From: Lucifuga dentata
Taxonomy: Eukaryota > Chordata > Actinopteri > Ophidiiformes > Bythitidae
Assembly (NCBI GenBank): GCA_014773175.1
Contig: VXCM01005013.1
Location: 56,337-120,336, forward strand
Direction: 5' to 3'
DNA length: 64,000 nt
The notes below the pieces were generated by a model. It did not search any database, was not told where the DNA came from, and saw only the letters and a program-made list of their open reading frames with translations. Position 1 is the stretch's first letter. Each line of letters starts with the position of its first letter. The translations under genes and the position numbers were made by a program. Positions 12,982-24,877 of this stretch are shown here, piece by piece.

Positions 12982-15900
12982 TCAGTCTGAGTACTGGAGA
13001 TCCAAGTCCACTGTGCCATCTGTCACCACTAACCTCACTCTCTTAGGTTTTGTGGCACCCATCGAGTGTGAGGATGTAACTGGTCCGTAGTGTGATGCTG
13101 TTGTGTGGTCACCAGGCTGGCATTGTTGCTGTGTATCCTTCCTGCAATGTTCGTCTTGACTTTTGAGCCCTGATAATCCCCCCAGAGAAAAAGCTGTTGG
13201 GTTTGACAGTTGGGGTCCACAGGGCTCAAGAACCAGCCTCCCTTGGGTCCCTGAAGGTTCCATCAGACAATGGTAGGTATAGTTTGTTGGGCCTAATCCT
13301 GAGTAGGACAGACCCTCAGCCCCATCCCTGAGTCCCAGGGTCAATGAATGATCTCCACTGAAGTTTAGTACATAAGGGGGGCCTTGATAACCATTAGGGA
13401 AAGAGTTTGATGAGGATGAGGACTGATTCTTGGTTGCTGGTGTGGGAATTCCAGGAGGTGTATTGTGGGCCACTTGGGGACTAGTGTGTTGAGACGTGGG
13501 CGAAAGAGATGCTCCAAAGCTGAAGTCGAAGGGGTCCTGCTGGACATAGCAGCCTTGTTTGTCTGAGGTTGATGAAATGGATTTATTCTGTTTCATATGT
13601 TTGCCTTGTGGTGTTGAATAACCCTCAGATACTTTGCTAGGAAAGAAGAATGGCCTAGGCAGTGCAGAAAAGTTTCTATATGTTGCGTTCGTTTCACCAC
13701 TTTCGGGTTTGTCTGAGGAAATTCTTTTCGCAAAAGCTTGCGGAAAAGAAGAGTTGACTTTGTTGCAATGAGAGTTTGGCCTGCTGTGGTTACTGGAGGA
13801 ACTCAGATGGCCAACACCCTTTCCAGGGGTAAATCCTTGAAGTGAACTGTTACTTTTATGATAGTCTGTATTAATACCTAGTTTATTACTCTGCTGTATC
13901 TTGTCAAAAGAACCTGATTTTGCATTGGGCGTTTTGGACATGACAGTTGGACTGCCAGCAGCCATGTAATCCTTACAAGGTGCACTATACAAGTTCTGAC
14001 TCTGGTTGCCATCCTGAAACTTGAGCACCCTATGAATAACAGTAGAGCTTTTTTCGTGAAAGTTGAATGGATTGTCAGGAGGATTGGGATTTTTCACAGT
14101 GAAGAGCTGAGAAGAGAGGAATCTGCTGTTCACCTGAGATGAATGGATGGACTTTGTCGAGCAACTCTGGGACATCCCCCTGATTGCGTTTGACTGGCTA
14201 TTGGAAAAAGGCTGAGATTTACTGGGAATGGCTACTCGATGAAAAGGGCCCTGGGTTTTAAAGTTAGACTGGGCTTTTGATTGGCTGGTGCTGGCTTTGA
14301 CATTGATGAGCTGACTGGATGGTTGGGCCAAAGCTAGAGACTGAGATGTAACAGCAGAAGATGTTGCACCAAACAGTCGAGGCTTACTTACTGTGGAGAT
14401 GGGCTGAGTTTTGTTGTCTTCTCTGGACACCTTTATTCCTGGATTTCTACTCATAAATCGATCCTTAGCAGTTACATCAGTGTTGCTTAGAGCTGAAAAA
14501 CTGAAATTGGTGGGGTTGGCTGGGTTTCTCTCTCTGGAAGTATCCTTCACTTCACATTCCAGAGGAACCGAGTCATTTTTTGAAGACACGAGACTTGGGA
14601 AAAAATGCAGATCCTCGCTGCTAAAGTTATTTCCTGGACTGGGAGGGCCAAGATATGGTGTTTCAGTGTTCCACGTATCAGAGGGGCTGTGAGAGAGTGG
14701 ACTGCTGAATGGGTCTGTGGGTGGATCTAGCGAACACAGATCCGACGGAGAAGATGGAAGTATGTTCTGTGGCTGATAATACCCCTCAAAATTGAGACAC
14801 TGAAAGTCCAGGATGTCATCACAGCAGTTTGTAAAGCTGGGCTCTGTGGAAAGCATACTATCAGCAGTTGTGAATGGAGGGGTCTGGGATGGGGTCTGGA
14901 TGACAGAGGTAGAAGTACCAGAACAAGCTACTGGCTTTTCCAATGTCTGGGATGCACACAAGCCCTCGGAGAGTCTGGAGAGACTGTTGTCAATTTGCTG
15001 GAGGGTATGACTAAGACAAGTGTTGGGTATTTCTACAGTGCCACTCTTGCGTGATCTCTCCATTTTGTGCCTTTGTTTCCTTCCTCCATAACTCATCTCT
15101 GGCACTGGCTTTTCACTGCTTCTGTCCTCAACACACCCTGTAACTGCAGTTTTACAGTCACTAAGAGGGGAGGACAGAGACAATGGCGATAAAGACAAAG
15201 AAAATGGTGGCTGCTCTGGTTTCAGAGGGGCCGAGCTGCTGTTCAGTTTCTGAGGTGGGTACTCTTCTTTGAGCTTGCTAAAATCAAGCAGTGCTTTCTT
15301 TTGCTTTCCTAAAATCCAATCCTTCACCTCTTGCTTAACCTTGGTTTCTACCTTAGGCTCAGTTTCTAAGTATTCCTCATTCTTGCTGTCCACCTCCCAA
15401 ATATCCTCTGTCTTTCGCTTCAGTTTAATTATTGGTAATGAAAAACCATCAAAAGTCAATTCTGACTCCTGTTTATGCTTTGACCCACTTTCAAATAGGC
15501 AGCAATTCTTTGTAAATCGGTCTTCAATTTTTGGTTCTTGCCCTAGAATTGGCAAAATATCACAGTCATTTTTATGACCAGTCTTTTCTGGTAGCTGCCT
15601 AACTCCACCTAGTCGCTCCCTATCAAGCTCATCCTTGATTTCCACTTTGTCATTCAGAGATTCAGTGAGTCCACCTGTAATTTTTACATAGTCAAGGTCT
15701 TGGTCCTTATCTGAATTAACTTTTGCGGAGAAATTTGCCCCTTCATTTTGCTTCACCCTCTGACCTCTCCTCTTTAAACGATGTAATCTGTTCTTTGACT
15801 TCAAGCTAGCTTGCACATGAGCCTGAGCTGCTTCCATCTCCATGTTCAGAATTGATACAGAATCCATGATGGCTTTAAAAGGATCACATGTCAGAGATTC

Positions 15901-18488
15901 CTCTTTGTTTTCTGTTTTTAATGACATATCCTCAAATCTATCTGATTCCATCTCCCATAGCTTCCCTCTCCTTCTCTTGAAACGAATTTTAAAATTGAGG
16001 GTTGGGTTTGTCTCCTCCTTTACACAAGTTTGTTGGAGAGGCAATTGTTTCCCATCTTCTTGTACAGATTGGTCTGTATTTGCATTTTTTCTACAATGCT
16101 TTTGGATTTTCGCAGGAGCCATCACTTGTTTGGTCTCTGGCGTCTGAACATTGGCAATCTCTTCTTCATCTTGTCTCTCTAATTTACACATTCGAACTTT
16201 CCTCAATAAATGGCTTCTCTGAAATTCACGAGCTCTGGAACGCAGCACTCGAACAGAGTTTTGTCTTATGATCCTTTTGGAGGTTAATTTCTGTATTTCT
16301 GTTTTCCTCAATCCACATTCATTTCTTTTTTTCACTTTGCTACTCTCCCCTGAACACAGAGTAAGGTCCTGCCTTTGCTCTGTAAATGAATTTAATTCAG
16401 TGGCTTCTTTAGAAGCTTGGTCAGTGACAGAACTGAAGCCCTGTTCAGAATTTATATCCACTGAATTTCGAAACGTACGCTTCTTCAGAGGAATGTTGGA
16501 CTGTATGTGTGTCTGTGCATTGTTGTCTGGATGCAAACTAGTCATATCTTTTGCTGAAATTAGCGACTCTTGAGGTAGTGGGTTGAGGCAGGTGGTCGGT
16601 CGGTCATCATGCCTCTGTGAAGACTGAAGCTGCGAACAATCCTGACTTAGCACAGTCTTAACTGTAGCTGTAACATCATTGCTTAAGTGTCCCTTAGTGC
16701 TCTGCTTATCTATAGCATCATTTTTTGCTCTTCTAAGCCTCCCCTTTCGTCTTCTTATTTTTCTGTTCTGCACTGCTCGAAGGCATCTCCCTCCATTTAG
16801 TTCAGTTGTTTTTTCTCCCCCCTCAGCACAGGTTTGCATCAAGCTACCATTATCCTTTTCTGTATGAGCTGAGGGACAAAAAAGTCTGCGTACAAGATAT
16901 TCCTCTAAACTTGTGCTTCTATCAGCTTTCTCTTTTCTTAAAATATCAGAAAGCAGAACTTTTGCCTGTTTTATGACAATACCCTCTTGGTGCTTTCCTG
17001 CTGATAGTTCAATTACATTTCTAACCATTTCACTACTTAATTGTTCTGACAGCTTAGTAACTCCCTCTTCCTTGCATGCGTCCTTTGCCTTATTTTTAAT
17101 ACCCTGAATGTTATTTTGTCGAGGTGTTTCACCGCATGCTATTTTACAATCTGACCCTTTACTTTCTTCTGGGGTCCCTTTACTTTTGCACTCTATGACT
17201 GCAGTAGTTACAGCATTTCTTTTTTCTTCTTGCCTTCCAGTTTTGCTTTTAATATCCTCCTGCCATGCCTTTTTAATGCCTTTTTCTTCCCCTGAAACTG
17301 TCTGTATTTCAATAACCTTGTCATTTCCTCTTTTCTCGCTGTGTGATACATCACAAACAGTCTCACTTGCAGGTTGCGCCCTAAGATTTACTTTATCAAT
17401 TGCTCTGCAATCCATTTCTCTGACCATTCTGTTACCTTCATCTGTGGAGACCTCAGAGCTTCCTGTCTGCTTCTGCTGAGATCTGGACACTCTTTCTGCC
17501 TCTGCTGTAAGAGTCTCTGGTCTAGTCCTCTGGCTCTGTCTGCATGTTTTTCTTACCATCACTCTTCCTTTTCTGCCTGCAGGGGGCTTCCCTGCTTCTA
17601 CAATTTGTGGCACTGATAACCTTGTTAAGTTCACTTTAAGGTATTGCTTCAGTGGTATTAGTGGACTGTCCCCAGCTTTCTTTGAGCCATTTGGAACTTC
17701 AGACAGGGATGATCGAGCCCTTGTGGTGTTGTGTTCAGTTTGCTCAGCCACTGGATTTTGAGCTGTGCTAATGATGCAGGATACACTGCTGCACTTGGTG
17801 TCATCACTGACTGTTCCGCACTCATTGCTTTCATTTTCTGTGACCATTTTTTCCATCTTCTCTTGTTTGAGGGAATTTGCATTAAAGGTTTTGTCTTGTT
17901 TAACAGGGTCATCAGCAGCATTAGCTGTGTTAGTGGACCCTGTCTGAGGAGTGGGCATGGTGTGAGCCATGCTCCTTGTCCTTGAAGTGTTCCTCAAGTT
18001 TACAGCCTGCCCGTCCACCACTTTGACAGACATCCCACCACAATCTGTGCCACTACCTGCAACTCGACTTTTCTCCTGCAACGACGAGGAGGAATTAAGA
18101 GTGAAAGGCTTCAGGTTTACCTCACGAGCTTCTTTGCCACCATTATTTTCATCATCAGGTGACTGCAGTTCATTTAATTTATCCTTTAGTTTCACCTCTT
18201 CCAACCGCTGGAGCAAGGCCCTTTCTTTGCTGCTTGGATCCTTACAATTGAGAAGGAAATCCACTGTGTGGCGCCGTACTCTAACTGTGAGGTCCCTTAA
18301 TGTCACTTGAGACAACAGTGGAGCTGTCCAACACTGTTTGAGTGTGGAAGTTATTTTCTTGATCTTGAATACGTGCTTTCCTGATCTTCTGTGCTTCTTT
18401 TGCCTCCACTTCTTTGTCTGATTCAGTTTTCTGTTCTTCAGTGCATTTCTTCTCATCTGCTGGGTGAAGGAATTCCTTGAGGGGATGG
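12982..18488 (-). CDS. kmt5c: kmt5c terminal exon: 1,834-residue tail
   Basis: One uninterrupted 5.5-kb reading frame, entered through the acceptor TTCATAG, phase-compatible with the exon ending at 22182 (or 22170). The tail is mostly low-complexity, rich in Ser, Lys, Glu, Gln and Pro, and probably disordered. Several highly basic clusters suggest DNA or nucleosome contact or nuclear import: [38 protein letters not shown]. Two related short motifs occur: [15 protein letters not shown] (about 15.94-16.0 kb) and [15 protein letters not shown] (about 15.38-15.44 kb). Nearer the end lies a more structured-looking island, [15 protein letters not shown] and following, before the conserved KMT5C end. 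It cannot be a separate gene in any simple way, because the last residues are those of KMT5C. Confidence 0.85.
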
Positions 18489-21400
18489 CTATGAATGGAA
18501 GACAAGAGCATAAGAAACGCTTAGGCTGCTTTCTAAAAAAGCATTTTTTTTTTTCCTGTTGATGTGGATGCTTCTTCAATAAAAGCAGTGCATAAATTCA
18601 CTATGAAAACACTGAAGAATATATTAAAAACAAATATTTGTAACTCAGAAGCCTCACATCATTAGCACAACTCTGCAATTACTTGAAATGAGATTTTCTG
18701 GATGCTAAATGAGCCAACTCACCCCTGAAACTACAAATTTGAACTTCGTCAGAAGTCTCTTTCAGACATGCACTTCATTCTGTTAATTTGCTGGCAATTC
18801 AATACTTCAACCTCCTGTTTGAAAAGGACCCTAGAGTCACTTTTCAAGAGTAACATAAGCAATTTTACTTGGTAGGACTTAGTAATATTTAGTAATATTT
18901 CTGTAACATTCACAGTTGTGTTCATAACACAAGTGTGAATAAATGCAGAAAAGGTGCACACAAGATTACAGCCCTCTGACGTTAGCTGTTTTTGTGTATA
19001 GTGTGCAGACCAATCACTCGGGACCAGGAAGTGACGTTTTAAATTCTGCGCTTAGATCACAGAGCTCATTCTGGACCAGCAGATTTTCACTAAACACATC
19101 TTTTACTAATGTTACATTGGCAGGAAATTGGTCTGATCCACAGATTAGAAAGCTGCTCTCCATCCACGTCGAAGACAAGATAAGCAGACAGCTACGCAGC
19201 ACTGTGAGAGACGCTGTTGAGTACGACAACATGGCCATGTTGCTGTACACAATCTCTCGCCTTGTGTATTATACGCAACTTCCAGTGTTACCCAGTCTCA
19301 CCTAGCATATGCCAAATATTGTGAGAGAATTGCGCCTCTATCCATAAAGATCCCACCGTGTTTGAACTTTGCTGCAAAGAACACCTATGTTTGAATGACC
19401 CAACACACCATTAACAGATAGGTGATGCCAGCAATTTAGTAGATTCCATGTCTGTAAGGAGCTCGAGTCTCAAAGTTGCTTCACTCTGTTTAGTGTTGTC
19501 TGTGTATTGTTTTTTTTTTTTTTTTTTNTTTTTTTTTTTTTTTTGTCTCACCTGATCAAATTAATTTCCATGGATGAAGTTTAAATTGTACTTAACAATA
19601 ACACAGTAATAATAATTACTCTCTTCTCTCATGCTGTTGAGTAAGAAAGATGTGATATAGGATTATAATTTCTAATTTAATGCATAAATATTGCAATTTT
19701 GGCATAAGGCTGGAGAATATCAACTTTGATTATTTTGGTAAGTAAATAAAGAAGTGATTTTCCAAGTGACCAATTTTTCTTTCATTAAATCTGTATGTAA
19801 TCAGCAATTTACTCCACAGACGATGTTTAGATGTTGCAGCTAGTAGTTTGTAATGTTAAGTAAGTGTGCAGTGTGGGTGATAGAATGGGACAAGAGATTA
19901 AAAGTTTGCAAATGTGCACATGTAAGGTTACATCCATTTTCTCTTCAACAATGTTATATATCCAATCATGCCTATTCAGAAAAATTAATCACAGCAACAC
20001 TGACACTGAGATATATTTCCAGATTGGATGATTATATGATTGTATTACTATTTATGTGAAATGCAATCTACACAATATTCCACATATGCTTTACCCAATA
20101 GGGACTCACGGTTACAAACAGATATATGATGAATATGTGGGGGAAAATAGGAACTATCTACATTTACATGTCTCTAAATTTTAAGTTAAATTTCTCAAAA
20201 AAGGGGGGGAACATTACACAATCACCCTCATTATGAAGCTAAATGACCCAGTGCTGTGATCTGCCCAACAAGATCCCATCTAATGACATGAAATCCTGCA
20301 ATAACAATTTCAATATTTTCTATGATTCATGCATACACATGCCACAAAAAGTGTGACACATCTAAGAGGAAAGTGTGGGAGAGTTACAGCTCAAAAATTC
20401 AATATTTGATTTGAGTTTGCATGAGGTTTTTTTTTGTATCAGTGACTGAGTTGGTAAGGATTTCATGGTTAATAATATTTATGATTTATGAGTCATTTTA
20501 TAACTCAAGAATATACAAACTTTTTTATGCCTTAGTTGAGATGATATTTAAAAGACCTGTTTAAATAACAGACTGAATGATTGCATTATGAGAAATTACA
20601 GAACTATTCTAAACATCCTTCATCTAAAAGTCCTTTGTTCATATGAAATGGTGGAAAACAATACAAGGACTTTAAAGTGCACTTAAATGGTCCTTTATCC
20701 TTTCAGCAGCAAATGTTAAGTCTGATTCTAGTTCTATGTGACCTTATTATTGACTTTGATTACAGCATATTAATTGATGATTATGTAGAACAATGAAATA
20801 CTGCTTTTCATTTGTTTATCTTAAATCTCTTGTATTTTTTGCATTAATAGCTCAACATCCTCAGCACAATTTAACTGCATATTCCACACTGTGGAATATG
20901 CACAGTGTGGATGCCTGTTTGTTTCCACTGGGCATACAGCAAAACATTAAATATTTCAAAATCATTCTTTAGCCTGACACTTCCTGTTCAAAACATCATT
21001 TGCTATCTTTAAAATGCACAAACTTTAGCTACTAAAACCAAAGGGAGCAATTTTAAATGCTGCAACTATGAAAATTGGGTATAAATACATGAAATACCTT
21101 ACTGTGCTATTTGAGAAGCACCCATTTGTCATGTCTTTCCATATACATTTATATTGACCATTGCAACACCATGTTCTCCTCTAATAAGTCTGAGAATAAG
21201 AGCAAAATAAATTAGCTCTTCCTCTCAATTCATTTGAAATAGAATTTTATCAATTACTTTCAAAGTGGTTAAATAACCATTTAGCAGTTTTTCAGCCTGA
21301 ATCATATCGTTCTAAAACTAACACTCACTTTGTTCTGTGCCTTGAGTTTTTTTTTTTTGTTTTTTTTTAAGAGTTGTCGTTCCCCCCGCATCTCTCTGCG

Positions 21401-24400
21401 GTCCCCAGTTGATGTGATCATGATCTGGCAGACAGCAGAGAGTTGGCTTGAACTACAGCTTGTAATTCCTCAGAGAGGGCTGAGGGCTCCTCAAACCAGA
21501 CAACTGAGACATCTGTCTGCCATCCTGTTGGCTCACTGGCTACAGACGCTGTCACAAAGGTAGTCTCTACAAACAGATCATCTACATCCATTCAAGTCTG
21601 TAATCAATCGTACTCACAAATCTCTGCTTTAACAATAATGCATTAAAATAACCATCTGGCCCAGACAATGAGAATAGTTACGCCAGAACTACTGCTTCCA
21701 TCTCTCAGCACTGCACCAACACAGCTGATAATAACTAACACAATCTCATAGTAAATGTAGCAGAGTTATTCCTGGACCTGATATAGAATTAACAATTAAA
21801 AAACAATGCTAATTTTTGCTTAATGGAATTTAATGCAGCATTATTGGTTTTCCTTTTGGGCTTTCAACTTCTGGTGGTGCATTTAACAACTACTGGATGA
21901 GCAGAAAGTCAAACTGTCAGTTTTAAGTTACTTTTATGGTACTGAGAATGCTTTTGAGGAATCTATTAATTTTTTTGTTTTTGTTTTTAATTAGCTGACT
22001 GTGATTACTGATTTAATTCCTTTCATTCTCAATGCACTATGTAATTTTATTATTGTATTTTATTTACTTATATTTACTTTTATTTTATTGTATTTTATTA
22101 TTATTTTATTATTGTTAGCAAGAACTGCTTTGAGAAAGCTCATTTTAGAGAAACTTTTACACCCGTTACCTTTAAAAATACCTGAATGTATTCCTGGTAT
22201 TGTAGGTCTTGTAGAACAGTGGCCCTTCTCTCTGTTCTGACGAAGAAATCTCTCCCTCAGACGATACACCTGGCCCACAGAATCCTTTGTTTCTTCACAT
22301 TCAGGCTGCTTCCCTCTGTGTCTGAAGTGACCCTCTCCTCTCCTAAAAACAGTCAAAAATAAGTTAATACATTCAGCAGGTCCAATAAAACAAAAGGTTC
22401 ACAAAACAAATCCTAAACACAGAAGATGATTATGACCTGATGTTATACACACCTCTCACAGGTGCAGCATTCACACATTTCATTTCCTTCCCCAAAAAAG
22501 CTGGCACCATAGTAACACGTGATCTCCTCCCCAGGTGAGATAGGTCGGATCACTTCTACACAGGCAACAGTCTTCTCACCAGGGACGAACTGGGCGGGTG
22601 AAAAAGGGGAAAGAAAAACAGCAAAAGACAAAGACAAAGGTTTGTAAGCCCGTGGGATTTAGCAACTACAATACATTTGTGAGGAAGCAGACTGAGATGA
22701 AATGATCTGAAGAGCTTAATTCTGTCATCTTCCTAGAATAACTATTTCAATATTCTAAAAACTGACTACTGAATAATAAATCTCATTAGATTACACAAAT
22801 AATGTGAAGATTTCTGAGGGAGTTATACATCAATCACAAGGCAAATCTTAACATGTGTGATCTTTGAATATTTCCTTACCTTGCAGTTTGGTTTGCAGTC
22901 TTCAGCCCAGAACAAGAAACAAAAGAGACACAGCATGAGACAAATAGAGACAAACATTTTAAAGTTTTTAATTAAAATCCGAGCATTGAATAAAGACATT
23001 ATGCCGTTCATCCACTCAATTCCTTTCTCAAAAGCTCTGAGTAAGCTGATTATCTTTTAAAACGTTATTAAAGCTCCTGTCAAAAGCTGGACTCTACACA
23101 AAAATGGACAGAAGAATGAACTCAAATTTCACTGGAGCATGCTTTGTTTCTATTCACCGCACACCATGTAGTGACACAAGGTGTGTGAAAAGGAAGTTGT
23201 TTTGGGAAAGTATCAAATCACTGTATCGCACAAAGGGCAGGTTGTAATTGTGACTCTGTTTATAAAATATATTCACTGCTTCACATGAATCACAATGAAT
23301 TTCCTCTGTGGTGGAAAATTCAGATGCAGTTTCAGATAAATCTGTGATTTTGTTATCAAATTTACTCAAAATGCTTTCCTTTGTGGCACTGAATTTTCCA
23401 TTCTACTGTATATTTGCATTCCATATAACAAACCTGATGTAGAAAGTTCATGTGCACTTTGAACTTCTTTTTCAGTGATCAAACATGTGTACAATGTAAA
23501 ACAAATCCAATACACCAGCCCTGCCATAAATCCTGTCAGAGAAGCTCTTCAACTGTTTTGAAGCTGCAGGTAGGTGTGGTCTTGTATTGGATTGCATTAA
23601 ATTGAAAAGTGTGTTTAATATTCTGCCCCTCCTCCTGTGTGTAAATGGGCATGAACAAAACTTCAGAAACACCTTTTACTTCAGTGCAGTCCACTTCATC
23701 ACCATCACAACTGAAAGTTGAATCAGCACCTCTGACACAGTGACAACAAAAATGAATATTTAACCTTCACAAATGCAAGCTTTAATGCAGGCCTGATGCA
23801 TTGGATTACACTAAATTGTATATTTGTTTCTATTTTTCTGATCATTGAGTGTACAATGTCCTTTTGAAGCTGAGAATATCTCAAAACTTAATTGTATTAT
23901 TTTTAAAAGGAATATGTACAACAATCAATGCAAATCTGAAAAAAAAAACAGCAAAACACCTTACACAAGAATGAATAAACAGTGTTAGTTTTCACAGTTA
24001 GAGTTAATAAATGATCTGAATAATTTAAGCTAGATTTTTTTTATACTGTTTTCACAACTGCTTTTCAATCTGTCAATTTTTCAAAGCAGCTGTTACTTGA
24101 AGTGCTTATTAGTGCAATATAATGTGCAAATAGTGAACTGGGTAAGGGAAGTGACACTTCTGGTGCAACTAGATATTTCAGCATCAGGACATGGAAACTA
24201 GCATTCCTGGAAGTCAAACTTAGATCTGCTTTAATACACAAACATTACTGATCTAAACAAACAATGAACTGTATCAGAAAACTTTATTTACTAAGATGTG
24301 TTGTTAAGATATTAGTCTGTGTATTAAAAGATCTGTTAATAAGTTTGAGAGTGACAGATTTTAATCTTGTGTTTTGAGTTTTGGCTGTGGGGCTCCAACA

Positions 24401-24833
24401 TGTTTGCATTTGGATCACGGATTGTGACTTGAATACATTACTGATGTCTCCTGACATGAGAACATAATCTGCTGATGATGCTCACGGGCAAATTGCTTGT
24501 ATCAATTATGAAAATCTGACATGGTGCCTCATTAGTATATGTGTTTAAGGTGAGTCACGGATTTAAAAAAAAAAAAACTGACCGTGGTTGATGAAAGCTG
24601 CAGGCCCCAGCCAGAGCTGAGCACAGCGTTTACGTGTGGAATACATCACACTGAAGTCATTAATGCCCGCTCTCAACACTGCGCTGTCAGCGGGGCTCAG
24701 CTCTGCTATGCAACCCAGCAGGACCTCCACTCGCTCACCTGCAAACCTGCCAAGCAACAATTCAAGAGACACACAAACACCATAGTCCAGAACATGGCAC
24801 TACTATCAGCAATGTGAGAACAGGCAACAACTC

Positions 24834-24877
<44 letters not shown>

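Noticed and set aside
14411..18310. Many plus-strand open frames of 60-120 codons opposite the kmt5c giant exon
   Set aside because: They are antisense shadows of a long coding exon; composition mirrors the real frame and no splice signals or family matches support them.
12982..18488. Giant exon as a separate intronless gene
   Set aside because: Its C-terminus is that of KMT5C, its entry phase fits the SET exons, and KMT5C homologs need a last exon after the post-SET region.
18281..18511. Alternative minus-strand frame (acidic, [12 protein letters not shown]...) at the start of the giant exon
   Set aside because: It needs an incoming phase that exon 7 does not give, and it ends in a stop after 76 codons; the main frame continues for over 1,800 codons to the conserved end.
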